Assembly (NCBI GenBank): GCA_028275345.1
Contig: JAPWUV010000012.1
Coordinates: forward strand, 1 to 64,000
Origin: a bacterium
GTDB taxonomy: Bacteria > Zhuqueibacterota > Zhuqueibacteria > Oleimicrobiales > Geothermoviventaceae
Length of the DNA: 64,000 nt
Direction of reading: 5' to 3'
In this document: positions 1-8,591 of the stretch, piece after piece
Layout: each line of letters starts with the position of its first letter
How positions within the stretch are numbered: the stretch's first letter is position 1
Program-made: the position numbers and the translations under genes
Notes under the pieces: model-generated
Seen by the model: only the letters and a program-made list of their open reading frames with translations
Databases searched by the model: none
Told to the model about the DNA's origin: nothing

Positions 1-652
1 AGGCCTTTCTGGTCAATTCAATGGTCTGTTTCAGATTCTGCACCTGTGTCGGCTCAATCTTTTCGATCCGCTCTACAGACCCCCCTGGCGGCGGCACCTC
101 GGTTCCGATGACATATACCGGTAACGATGACGGATCATCGGAGCTTGACGCTAAGATCGTCTCCTCAGCTACCTTGCAAAGTTCAGCTGATCTGCGCGCG
201 ATAGTCTCCGGGTCCAGGGGATCATTTTCCCCACCAGGATCGTCTCCACATCGCATCGATGTGTCTAAGTGGATCTTGCAATAGCCAGCTTCCACGTACG
301 CCCGCACTTGCTCTTTTGCAAGGCGCATGGCATAGTCGGCCGAATGATTGCGCCAAACGTTGGGCCCGAGGTGATCTCCTCCGAGAATTAGCCTGTCTTC
401 CGGAAATCCGTATCGCTTTGCGATTTTTTTAACAAATCCTGCGAAGTCAGTCGGTGTCATCCCGCTATATCCACCGAACTGATCAACCTGGTTGGACGTT
501 GATTCGATGAGCAGAAACGAGCGATCTGAAATCGCCTGTCGTACTGCGGCCTCCAGCACGAAGGGATTCGCAGAGCAGACCGCGTATATCCCTACCGCTT
601 TTCCGCCTTTGTGGACCTTAACGATGTTGCTCAATGAATCAGCGTTTGCCAA
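1..652 (-). CDS. kbaZ: D-tagatose-1,6-bisphosphate aldolase non-catalytic subunit (KbaZ/GatZ-like), 3' end outside window
   Basis: About 217 N-terminal codons are visible; the gene continues past the left edge (family length about 420 residues). The translation carries the family block ESTSNQVDQFGGYSGMTP, then LILGGDHLGPNVW, KIHLDTSM and YVIGTEVPPPGG, all hallmarks of the GatZ/KbaZ (class II tagatose-bisphosphate aldolase, subunit 2) family. In Escherichia coli this subunit stabilises the catalytic KbaY/GatY subunit, which splits tagatose-1,6-bisphosphate into dihydroxyacetone phosphate and glyceraldehyde-3-phosphate. The likely start is TTG at 652: GGAG lies 7 nt upstream, and the start overlaps the end of the kinase gene by 14 nt, so the two are probably translationally coupled. 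The kinase and AgaS-like isomerase upstream supply the preceding pathway steps. Choosing kba rather than gat rests on that context and is inference. Confidence 0.85.
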   Translation of the reverse strand, partial: MANADSLSNIVKVHKGGKAVGIYAVCSANPFVLEAAVRQAISDRSFLLIESTSNQVDQFGGYSGMTPTDFAGFVKKIAKRYGFPEDRLILGGDHLGPNVWRNHSADYAMRLAKEQVRAYVEAGYCKIHLDTSMRCGDDPGGENDPLDPETIARRSAELCKVAEETILASSSDDPSSLPVYVIGTEVPPPGGSVERIEKIEPTQVQNLKQTIELTRKA

Positions 653-1574
653 GAATCGACTCCATGCGAGCCTTCAGCTGTTCTTTGTCCGCAAAAGCTC
701 CCGTTCCACCCAAAGCGGTGACCGCTACTGCACCGCACAGGTTGCCGAATCTCAGACATTCATCCCAAGGCTCACCCTTCAGGTAGCTATGCAAGAACCC
801 GGCGTTGAAGCTGTCCCCGGCACCGGTCGTCTCCACCGGCGTCACTTGAAATGCCGGGCCAAAGATGCGGACATTCCCGGCCCGTAGCGTTGCGCCCTTT
901 GCACCCTGCTTGATGACCACAACCGGGACCCTTTCGCCCAGGCGTTCCAGCGCTTCCTTCACGGTACCGGCGCGCGCGATCCGCATCGCTTCCTCTTCGT
1001 TCGGCAGGAAAATGTCCGTGAACTCCAGCGCCCGCAGGAGGTCTTCGCCCCACTGCTCCTCCGGGTCCCAGTTCGTATCCAGGGACGTGGTGAGACCCAT
1101 CTCTCGAGCTCGCGCGAAAACTCGGGCGACGTCGTTTCGGATGCTTGGCTGAAGAAAAAAGCCCCCCAAGTGCAGGTGACGGGCTTGCGCGACGATATCC
1201 CAATTGATGTCATCAATCGACAGGTAGGCCATAGCACCCAGATAGGTCAGGAGCGCCTTCTTCGGCGGATTTGCCAAGACAACCGTAGCACCCGTTTTCA
1301 CCCTCTCATCCCGAACTATCCCGCTAGTATCGACACCCGCACGGGAGAGCTCCTTCACCATGAAATCGCCGAAGGTATCGGCTCCGATTTTTCCGATAAA
1401 CCCTACACGCGTCCCCAATGCGGCCAAGTTGTGCGCCGTGATAGCGGAAGAACTACCCATCGTGAAGCGCATGTCTTCCGCCAATTTCTCTTTTTCGTAT
1501 TCTGGCAAAGGCACCCCCCACAGAACGAGATCGATGTTCAGCTCTCCAATTACGACTACATCCAGTCTTTTCAT
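639..1574 (-). CDS. PfkB-family sugar kinase (probable tagatose-6-phosphate kinase role)
   Basis: A 311-residue ribokinase/PfkB-family cytosolic kinase. The N-terminus VVVIGELNIDLVLWG is the family's first strand and substrate loop, a GG-like motif sits near residue 40 (GSSSAITAHNLAALG), and the C-terminal signature TTGAGDSF at about 249-256 contains the catalytic base Asp254 and the anion hole. Length is normal. It lies between the AgaS-like isomerase (10-nt gap) and the KbaZ-like aldolase (14-nt overlap), so phosphorylation of tagatose-6-phosphate to tagatose-1,6-bisphosphate is the natural role. PfkB substrate specificity cannot be read from sequence, so fructose- or other ketose-phosphate activity remains possible. 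Confidence 0.85.
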   Translation of the reverse strand: MKRLDVVVIGELNIDLVLWGVPLPEYEKEKLAEDMRFTMGSSSAITAHNLAALGTRVGFIGKIGADTFGDFMVKELSRAGVDTSGIVRDERVKTGATVVLANPPKKALLTYLGAMAYLSIDDINWDIVAQARHLHLGGFFLQPSIRNDVARVFARAREMGLTTSLDTNWDPEEQWGEDLLRALEFTDIFLPNEEEAMRIARAGTVKEALERLGERVPVVVIKQGAKGATLRAGNVRIFGPAFQVTPVETTGAGDSFNAGFLHSYLKGEPWDECLRFGNLCGAVAVTALGGTGAFADKEQLKARMESILGKR

Positions 1575-1584
1575 TCCTCTTCCT

Positions 1585-2658
1585 TCACAAGTCCAATTTC
1601 ACCACCGCGGTCAGATTTTTGGGACTATCCGGATTCAACCCCTTTCGGCGCGCTCTGAAATACCCCAGCAGTTGCAGTAAGGGCAGATAGAGAAATGCGG
1701 TAAGCAAGTCACCATAATCCGCCGGTACCGTCACCTTGTAGTCCACCTCATTCAACTTGGCTGTTGTAGCTACATCCCCCATTAGGAGAATCTTAGCTCC
1801 CAATTTCTTCAGGTCTCTTACCAGGTCCTGCTCCAGTTCTCGACCCGCTTGAGAGCAAAGTACAACAATCAACGTTCTTTCGCCCGCGGTAGACATGGGG
1901 CCATGTCGATATTCCAAGGAATGATAGCTTTGAGACAGCGATAGAGTCATTTCTCCGATCTTCAGAGCCCCTTCATTGGCGATGCCGTAGAAAGGTCCCT
2001 GACCGAGGAACACCCAGCTTTCAATGTCGTCCAGATTACCAATACCCGCCATCAGATCCTCATACCTGTTCATGATCTTTTCGCTCTCATCGGGCAGGCT
2101 CATCAACTTGTGCCAAAGCTCCGGATCTTGCTTATAAGCCCACGCCAAGTACAGAATCGCCAGTAGCATCGAAGTAAATGAACTGGTCATAACCACGGCA
2201 TTTTCCTTCTCAAAGGGGAACTTCAGCGCATGATCGCTGCGCAAGGACATTTCGGAGTCGGGGTCGCAGGAAATCGCCAGGGAAGGGATGTTCAACCCGT
2301 GCTTGGCCTTTTCGAGCGCGCGTAGAGTCTCCGTAGTGGAACCAGAGCGGGAGATACCCACTAGAATGCTCTTCTGAGCGTGCGGGAAAATCACCTCCGG
2401 AAACATTAAGATTTCCGAAGCAGGCACTGCTTTGCACGGCAAGGAAGTGTACTCACTAAAGCAGTGACTACCGGTCTGGGCCAAATAGTACGAACTGCCG
2501 CAGCCTGTAAAAACCCACAACGCATCACGATGGTGCTCTACGAACTCCTTATATCGCTGTCGTTCTGACTCCAGTGCCTCCAGAATCCCTTTCCAGATTC
2601 GCTGCTGTCTCTTGATCTCTGTGTAAGTCGCCGACCCGTTCCGATGCACACTGTCCAT
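1585..2658 (-). CDS. agaS: AgaS-like SIS-domain sugar isomerase/deaminase
   Basis: A 357-residue protein with two SIS (sugar isomerase) domains and no glutaminase domain. The first SIS domain shows TGCGSSYYLAQ (about 51-61) and the phosphosugar-binding ISRSGSTTET (about 102-111); the second contains GQGPFYGIANEGALKIGEM and the SLEYRHGP block. This matches AgaS/GlmS-C-like proteins that convert galactosamine-6-phosphate (or another 2-amino sugar phosphate) to a ketose-6-phosphate plus ammonia. The ATG at 2658 is preferred because AGGAGG lies 6 nt upstream; a TTG one codon earlier would be too close to it. It is the first gene of the agaS-kinase-kbaZ run. Assignment to galactosamine rather than glucosamine follows from the tagatose-type genes downstream. 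No N-acetylgalactosamine-6-phosphate deacetylase is visible. Confidence 0.82.
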   Translation of the reverse strand: MDSVHRNGSATYTEIKRQQRIWKGILEALESERQRYKEFVEHHRDALWVFTGCGSSYYLAQTGSHCFSEYTSLPCKAVPASEILMFPEVIFPHAQKSILVGISRSGSTTETLRALEKAKHGLNIPSLAISCDPDSEMSLRSDHALKFPFEKENAVVMTSSFTSMLLAILYLAWAYKQDPELWHKLMSLPDESEKIMNRYEDLMAGIGNLDDIESWVFLGQGPFYGIANEGALKIGEMTLSLSQSYHSLEYRHGPMSTAGERTLIVVLCSQAGRELEQDLVRDLKKLGAKILLMGDVATTAKLNEVDYKVTVPADYGDLLTAFLYLPLLQLLGYFRARRKGLNPDSPKNLTAVVKLDL

Positions 2659-3970
2659 CAATCACCTCCTCTGAAACAGGCTCATCAGAAGCCACGCAGA
2701 TCTCAAGCGGAGGCTAACGAACTGGACCTCCGCAAACCTGCCCATCTCTCGAACCCACGCCCAGCCTTCCCACACCTTCCCTGGCAGCATCCGCCAGCCG
2801 CTACCTTCGGGCATCGCGGCATCATGACGCCGTCCACGCGGAGATTTGCCGGCCGTGAGGCGACCGTCCCAGCCCAGGATCCTGAGCATCGTCTTGCCGT
2901 AATGACCCGCATGAACGCAGGGGAAATCCGTACGGCCTCACCGAGAGACAAGGGCACGGACTTGAGTACACACGGCCGTCCAACTGCCGAAGTCGCCAGC
3001 TCCGTTCTGCCGGGCGAAAGAGGATATGTCTCCGAAGGTACTATGAGTTCGCCCAGGAGACCGTCGCCCAGCCGCTTAGTCCTGGGGGAATTGGGCACGC
3101 TTTGGGCCTCCTCCGGCATTTTCGATCCGTCGCTAAGTCGGGGAAGAGATCCAAGGAACGAACCGAGCAGCGTTCGAGGCACTACCTGCGGCGGCTCGGC
3201 CATCGCCAAATGGCTATCGCTCACAGGAGCGGCGGTCGTTCTTCCCAATCCTCACGAGGGTCAGGTCTCCAGGGCATGGGGGTGCGGAGGGATCGCGACG
3301 GTACAGGAGGCCCGACAGCGTCCAGAGGTTGGGTAACACGGCCTGACCTACAAAAAGCCGGACGAATGGGTCCTCGGTTGAGACCCTGGCGCGACCTCTC
3401 GGGTGCTGAAGGAAGAACGCCCTTTGCGACATCGAGCCCAAGGGGCGAAGCACAAGGGTTGAGCTGGCCAATGGCTGCAATTGCCCTGCAAGCGTTTGAA
3501 CATCACCCACTCGTATGCCTGGGCCTGGGGGGCACGCGCTTTTCTGCTCGCAATCTTGAGGGCGAGGTAGCCATTCCGCCCTTCGAGATCGAGGAGGCAG
3601 ATGAAAGGTTGGGCTTATTTGAGGGCGCTGTTGCATCACGCACCGTGCCACTGCGCAACGAAAAGTCCCGAATGGGCCATCGTGAGAGCGCCGCGTTCTC
3701 CCACGCCACCATTCCGCAGAGAATGCCGCTGCACTCTCAGGTTCCGGCGTAATGAGCGCACGGGGGGAAGCAAGTGGATGTTCCGTTTTCAAGCGATGCT
3801 CACCGCGGCTTGCATGGGTCGCTCATCTCTCGACTGACGGAATCCAAGCGACAGCGACCTGCGGTCTTTCGTGACCGGCATTGCTCTTCATTACGCGGCG
3901 AACTTCACTTCTCTTGCGGAAGGAAACTAACTCAACATATCGTTGTCTCCGGCACGGCATTCCGCATGCC
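2659..3970. other. 1.3-kb stretch without a supported gene
   Basis: This lies between the AgaR-type repressor and agaS. Several overlapping open frames occur on both strands, but they are proline/arginine/serine-rich, lack recognisable domains and have no convincing ribosome binding sites. A minus-strand stretch around 2890-3060 (reading GDFGSWTAV, then a stop) has a faint protein-like look, but I could not match it to a family. It may be decayed coding sequence. The only clear signal is the agaS ribosome binding site at the left end. Confidence 0.5.
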
Positions 3971-4747
3971 CTACACGACGATGACTTCGATACCGAGATC
4001 TTCCAGCGCACGAACGTATTCCGAGGGCACGTTGGAATCCGTCACAAGCTTGTGAATTCTGTCTACTTTCGCGATCAGCGACAGACTTCGGCGACCGAAT
4101 TTGCTTGAATCGGCCACTACGATCGTTTGTTTCGCCGCCTCGATCATGGCGCGATTCAGGCGAGCCTCAAGCACATTCGGCGTGCTCAGACCAAAACTCA
4201 GATCAAAGCCATCCACGCCTAAGAAAAGCTTATCGAAACAGTACTCACGGAGGGACGCTTCGGCCTGTGGACCAACGAGTGAGAATGAGCGCTCTCGAAG
4301 CGTTCCGCCCGTAAGCATGACTGTAATCCCTGGAATCCCGGCCAATTCGCTCGCGATGTTCACGGCATTGGTCATGACGGTAAGATTTTTCTTTCCCTTC
4401 AGGTTCTTTGCCACCTCCATTGTGGTCGTACCGGAATCGAGAATGATGGAATCCCCATCCAGCACCAATTCTGCCGCGGCTGCGCCTATCCGCTTTTTCT
4501 CCTCTGCGTGAAGGCTTTGTTTCTCACTAAGGCTGCGGTCAAAAGCAACCAAGTCCCGAGTGAGAGCGCCCCCGTATGTGCGGTGGATGAGGCCCTTATT
4601 CTCCAGGTAGGCTAGGTCGCTGCGGATCGTCACGGGCGAGACCTTGAACCGTCTACTGAGCTCCGCCACCGTGACTCTTCCATGATCGTTTACCAGGCGG
4701 ACGATCTCCGCCCGCCGATCTACCGTGTTGTTCATTTGCCCTTTCAC
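3971..4747 (-). CDS. agaR: DeoR/AgaR-family transcriptional repressor
   Basis: A 258-residue DeoR-family regulator. The N-terminal winged helix-turn-helix shows RRAEIVRLVNDHGRVTVAEL and VSPVTIRSDLAYLENKG (about 10-55), followed by the RTYGGAL hinge. The C-terminal DeoRC effector domain has LDSGTTTMEVA, a TNAVNIASEL region, the LTGGTLRERSFSLVGP block and FLGVDGFD. AgaR-type members sense amino-sugar phosphates. The start may be GTG 4747 (GGGGA 5 nt upstream) or ATG 4735. It precedes agaS on the same strand, separated by 1.3 kb, and has its own consensus promoter with CTTTC boxes over the leader, so it is probably autoregulated. The effector is inferred from context. Confidence 0.85.
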   Translation of the reverse strand: MKGQMNNTVDRRAEIVRLVNDHGRVTVAELSRRFKVSPVTIRSDLAYLENKGLIHRTYGGALTRDLVAFDRSLSEKQSLHAEEKKRIGAAAAELVLDGDSIILDSGTTTMEVAKNLKGKKNLTVMTNAVNIASELAGIPGITVMLTGGTLRERSFSLVGPQAEASLREYCFDKLFLGVDGFDLSFGLSTPNVLEARLNRAMIEAAKQTIVVADSSKFGRRSLSLIAKVDRIHKLVTDSNVPSEYVRALEDLGIEVIVV

Positions 4748-4789
4748 TGAGTCCCCATTACCTTTCGATTGCCCTGTCCACTCCTTTCG
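4741..4789. promoter_or_regulatory. Candidate AgaR operator: three CTTTC boxes
   Basis: CTTTC occurs at 4741-4745, 4762-4766 and 4784-4788 (the last two followed by G), spaced 21 and 22 bp, about two helical turns. DeoR-family AgaR operators in E. coli are built from direct repeats containing CTTTC. The array runs from the predicted transcription start to the translation start of the repressor gene, consistent with autorepression. Confidence 0.55.
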
Positions 4790-5979
4790 CTCTTATTATA
4801 ATTCCCCCGCCGTTCTTTGTCAAGTAGTTTTTGCATGAGCTGGACTTCCAGTGCGTGAGCATTCCCCGATGGAATGGAAAAGAAAGACGATCGGTGACCT
4901 GGGGCTCGTTGGGTGCGCGGATGTTGGATTCCCCCCTGCGGCACGAATCAACGCTTCGGTTCACCGAACGATCCGGCGCAGTCTCGGAGCCGGTCCCCTC
5001 GTCCGGCTGGACAATCGCCCCCAAAACCCACTCATCCGAAGGGCAACGCTTCATGGGAGATAGCTCCGTAACCGACTGCTCACGACGCCAAGCATCCAAT
5101 GCAGAACCCCACCGGGGTGGGTTTTCCTTCCCGGTACCCGGGCAGGCGTTCTCCGCCCCGGACCAGTGAAGACGTCCGGGAGCTGGATTCTAAGCACCGG
5201 CTTCCCCGGACCCGGGGGTCGGAGTCGGCCTACCGCCGCGGGGTGACACGGACGCGACTTCCGCCGCTCACCGCAGTTCCTTGCAGGGCCGCTGAGCTAT
5301 TTTGATCCCTCCTCCCCGGGAACCGGACAACCAGTGTCCCCGCCTCTGCCGGCGTCGTCAGACAGCGGAGAAGTGGCCAAAGTTCTCCCGTTCTCGACCG
5401 CTGGGAAAGCAAACGCTGGTGGCTGAACTCTCGCGGTGAGAAGGCCGAAACGGAGTTGCTCAGCGGTGCCGTCCTTTGACGAGCCCTTCCGCCACGCTGC
5501 TTCGAGCCCCGATCCGCTACGTCTCGCTGGAGCCGGCGGCTTCTGGAGGGAAACCTACCGCGCATGGCCGCCTGCACACGGAAGGGGGACGCGCCATGCC
5601 CGACTCCCCCTTCCCGGAAATCCCGAGGGAGAATTGCAGTGGTGGGGCCCCCGCACGATGGCCCATGTCCATTCTACGATTCAGGCCAGATCGCTCAACA
5701 CCGTGCACGTCCCCGTGGGACCGCTGGAGCACCGCGCGCGAGGAGAGATCGGCGGCGGTGGAGCCGACCCAGCCGCTCACCTCGCACGCCTGCGCTTGAG
5801 GCCAACCGCTCCGTGAGGTTCGTCCCGCCAATCCGACGATCTCCATGACCCCGACATGCCACCGTCCGACGAACCCCGCCGTAGCAGATGCACCCGCAGC
5901 GCACACATTCGCACTCCCTGCCTCCTCGCGACCAGGCACCTGTTTCCGAAGCCCTCCCAGCGAACCGCGACAGAGCCGG
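4748..5979. other. 1.2-kb stretch with a promoter but no supported gene
   Basis: Apart from the agaR promoter and operator at the left end I see no gene. Open frames here are low-complexity Arg/Pro/Ala-rich reading frames on several strands at once. A GC-rich hairpin with a short T run occurs at about 5104-5124 (plus-strand orientation), but no plus-strand gene lies upstream of it. Confidence 0.5.
4795..4823 (-). promoter_or_regulatory. Consensus sigma-70 promoter of agaR
   Basis: On the minus strand, TTGACA (4818-4823) and TATAAT (4795-4800) are separated by exactly 17 bp (4801-4817), a perfect match to the housekeeping consensus. Transcription should start near 4788, giving a leader of about 40 nt before the GTG start. 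Confidence 0.85.
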
Positions 5980-7416
5980 CTATTCGATCTTGACCACGAC
6001 CCTGCGGTATCTCGTCAGCGGAGGCGCTCCGCTGTCTTTCACCTCGCAGACGACGTGGATCGTCTGTCCCCTGCGAGCATCCGGTGGCACTCGGAACCAG
6101 GCCTGCTGGCTTTCGGCATTTTCGATCTCGACGGTCCCCTCGTAGGTATCGGCCTCTTCGTACTGCCACCATCGATAGGTCAGTTCATCCCCGTCTGGGT
6201 CACTCGTCCCCTCGGCGCTCAGCCTCACCATTGCGCCCGGTTTGGCCCTCAGGTCCTCCGGGTGCGCAAGCGAAACGACCGGCGGGTGGTTGGCTTCGTC
6301 GTACGACTTCACGCACCAGTCGGCCCGAGCTGCGAAATCGTTCTGGATCGCTTCGACCCAGCGCCAGAGGGGCTTGAAATACTCCCGGTAGAGCTCGTTT
6401 GTGGCACTGGTGGCTCCTTTCCTGGTCATCGCCCGACCCCAGGCTGTGTAGGTGTACCAGCGCCCATCAGGATACACGTATCCAGCCTCCGGTACGGGGT
6501 CGAGCCACAGGTTGTCACGCACCCTGACGTAGCGGCCACCCCATCCGCCCCAGTCCGGCGAGTCCATATTGCGCAGCCCAGTGGCGATGTTGTGCAAGAA
6601 GGCGGGCGAATCGCCTTCCGACCGGAATTCTCCGTTCTCGTGGGCCTTGTACAGCGAGCAAAGAGGACCATGGTTTTCCAGGATGTGCTCTCTCATCCAG
6701 TCCGATTCGAAGTACCTCTGGAACTCCACCGGTACGATGTTTTTCCAGCGATACGCTATGGCCTCGAACTGGTCGGAAATGATCGTGAGGATCTTGTACT
6801 TCCCCCAGTGCGGCTGGATGTAGGCTTGGTACGTGGAGTCCTGTTCCCATATCAGGAAAAGGCGGATCTTGTTGGCTACCTCGGCCATCCTCTTCGGGTA
6901 TTTCTCCTCGATGGTCTTCAAGGCCCGGGCAATCGTGTTCGGACCGCCCCAAGCCTGGAGCCAAACCGGGCGAGGATCCGATCGATCGAGCAACACCCTC
7001 ACGATGAGCTCGGAACCTGGCGTAACCTTGTCCATCTCCCCCTCGTTGTCCACGTTCCCGACGGCTGTCCGCTCCCGCAGGTATTCGGGCGCCGGGTACG
7101 CTGGGTCGTGTTTAACGAGGTTGGGGTAGACTTCCGCGTAGGCATCCAGGTAGTGGTTCACCCAATCGTCTCCAGCCCAATCGTGCCCACGCCAGTGGTA
7201 CTGGGAGCTGGACAGGACGATACCCTCCACATCGAACTCGTTCGCGCACAACAGGAACCGCACCATGGAGCACTGATCATCGATTTCCCCGTCTGTGGTC
7301 ACGATGACGCGCGGCTTTTGTCGAATCCAACCCTCCTCGCCTGCCGCCGTGGTTACGAGCAAGAAAAGTCCTGTCAGCGCGAAAATGATCGCCAAAGGCG
7401 CCTTGAACTTTCGCAT
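5980..7416 (-). CDS. Secreted DUF1593 nucleoside-hydrolase-like protein
   Basis: A 478-residue exported protein with an N-terminal signal peptide (about 1-26; hydrophobic LAIIFALTGLFLLVTTAAG). The main domain (about 33-330) is DUF1593, which has a nucleoside-hydrolase-like fold: RVIVTTDGEIDDQCSMVRFLL contains the aspartate cluster that binds calcium in nucleoside hydrolases, and GIVLSSSQYHWRG and VWLQAWGGPNTIARAL are further family blocks. The C-terminal 100 residues (HPPVVSLAHP to the end) form a beta-sandwich Ig-like/Sde182-type domain with SDPDGDELTYRWWQYEEADTY. Homologues such as Saccharophagus Sde182 are annotated as cellulose-binding; the true substrate is unknown. It appears monocistronic with a promoter at 7475-7503. 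Confidence 0.85.
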   Translation of the reverse strand: MRKFKAPLAIIFALTGLFLLVTTAAGEEGWIRQKPRVIVTTDGEIDDQCSMVRFLLCANEFDVEGIVLSSSQYHWRGHDWAGDDWVNHYLDAYAEVYPNLVKHDPAYPAPEYLRERTAVGNVDNEGEMDKVTPGSELIVRVLLDRSDPRPVWLQAWGGPNTIARALKTIEEKYPKRMAEVANKIRLFLIWEQDSTYQAYIQPHWGKYKILTIISDQFEAIAYRWKNIVPVEFQRYFESDWMREHILENHGPLCSLYKAHENGEFRSEGDSPAFLHNIATGLRNMDSPDWGGWGGRYVRVRDNLWLDPVPEAGYVYPDGRWYTYTAWGRAMTRKGATSATNELYREYFKPLWRWVEAIQNDFAARADWCVKSYDEANHPPVVSLAHPEDLRAKPGAMVRLSAEGTSDPDGDELTYRWWQYEEADTYEGTVEIENAESQQAWFRVPPDARRGQTIHVVCEVKDSGAPPLTRYRRVVVKIE

Positions 7417-7961
7417 GGTAGCCTCCTGGTCTTCCCCTTCTCCCTAACCACCGACGCGTCCCGCGCACGCGCCAAAGATAGCCAACGCGCATATCCCGAT
7501 CAAGCCCCTGCCCGTGTCTCTCTTTCGTTGAAAACACCCTGCGCCCAGGTCGGGTAGATCCCCGCGGAGATGGCCTGTGCCCCTGGGTAAGCCCAAGGAG
7601 CCTCCCGTGAGAGAAGGCGAGGTACGTCAGAACGCCAATGTCGCGTTCCCGAAAGGAGGCCAGGTTGAGACGGTTTTCGGAAGGTTGCGGGCTCGATGCT
7701 CCCGGTGGGGCCCGCGCGCAACAACTGGGCATCGAAGTCAAAACTCGCCGCCCCCCGAAGGGGAACTCAATCATAGCATCAATGGCTGCTGAGGAGTTCC
7801 GTGCGAAGCCGGAAGGCGAAGCCAGGCTCTGATGCGTACCGGACGGGGCACACCGGATCCGCGCAACTTAGCCTTGCCTCGGGTGATGGGCGGATGCGCG
7901 CCCGACATCGGCATGCAAACCAGGGAAGGGGCCACATCGGCGGATGCGGAGGATCGGCTAC
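7417..7961. other. 545-bp gap with the promoter of the DUF1593 gene
   Basis: This contains the candidate promoter at 7475-7503 and a ribosome binding site (AGGAGG just upstream of the start at 7416). The remainder, 7510-7961, has no recognisable gene or RNA. Confidence 0.5.
7475..7503 (-). promoter_or_regulatory. Candidate sigma-70 promoter for the DUF1593 gene
   Basis: Minus strand TTGATC (7498-7503), a 17-bp spacer and TATCTT (7475-7480), about 60 bp upstream of the start codon. The same -10 hexamer and spacer occur upstream of the GH78 gene. Confidence 0.45.
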
Positions 7962-8510
7962 CTAAACTGGGCGAATCCCCGCGCGTCGCTCCGGGTCCAG
8001 TCGGGCTCGGAGAACGCACCCGCGGGACAGGTCATAGACCATCCACCGTTCCGAGCCATTAACCGAGAGGGTCACCGGCAGCCCAAAGCGGCTGTTCGGG
8101 AAAAGCCGGACCCCTTCGGCTCGAAGACTGCAGTCCCGAATTCGGCTCCACGCTGTGACCTTGGCTTGCTCCTTGCCGTGCTCCCTGTCGTCCGCGGAGA
8201 GAATTCGCGCGCCGTCCTCGTAGACCTCATACGGGACAGCCCGGAAGGCCTCGTACACCTGCTTCCCGGCGAGACCGACGAAGGCATACAGGAGAGGTTC
8301 CAGCAGCGGAGCAAGAACCCTCCATGTCCAACGGGAACGGGTTAAACAGAAGTTCGCAAGCCAGATACCCCCCGCCAGGCCGAGGAGTAGGAAAGCCCTC
8401 CGCTTCGGCGCGGCGGTAGGTTTGTACTCCCAGGCATGAAGCAACCGTCCCCATTGACCAGGCCCACCCTCGCCCCACGCCCCGCCGGCGCTCGATTGTT
8501 CAAGGGACAT
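7962..8510 (-). CDS. Small membrane protein, possible PH-like domain
   Basis: A 182-residue protein of unknown function. Two hydrophobic segments lie at about 39-57 (FLLLGLAGGIWLANF) and 66-84 (VLAPLLEPLLYAFVGLAG), followed by a C-terminal soluble half of mostly beta-type sequence (YEVYEDGARILSADD, then AEGVRLFPNSRFGLPVTL). This arrangement, two helices then a beta-rich domain with an arginine/lysine pattern, resembles bacterial PH-domain membrane proteins (DUF304-like), but I cannot assign a family firmly. A GGGGG sequence lies 5 nt before the ATG. It follows the ABC permease gene by 81 bp and may be the last gene of that run. Confidence 0.55.
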   Translation of the reverse strand: MSLEQSSAGGAWGEGGPGQWGRLLHAWEYKPTAAPKRRAFLLLGLAGGIWLANFCLTRSRWTWRVLAPLLEPLLYAFVGLAGKQVYEAFRAVPYEVYEDGARILSADDREHGKEQAKVTAWSRIRDCSLRAEGVRLFPNSRFGLPVTLSVNGSERWMVYDLSRGCVLRARLDPERRAGIRPV

Positions 8511-8591
8511 TTCCGCCCCCCGCCGGCGCGCTCGCCGGGGAGGTCTCGATGGCGGCCAAATGTGCCGCGGATTGCCTGGAGGGCTCGGGTT

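Noticed and set aside
2644-3336. 230-codon plus-strand frame at the agaS start
   Set aside because: It covers the agaS start and has low-complexity composition, without recognisable domain or ribosome binding site.
5104-5124. GC-rich hairpin followed by four T on the plus strand
   Set aside because: No plus-strand gene ends near it, and in minus-strand direction it lacks a T run, so a terminator call is not supported.
5845-7557. 570-codon plus-strand frame opposite the DUF1593 gene
   Set aside because: Shadow of the minus-strand gene, with arginine/proline/valine-rich sequence and no family motif.
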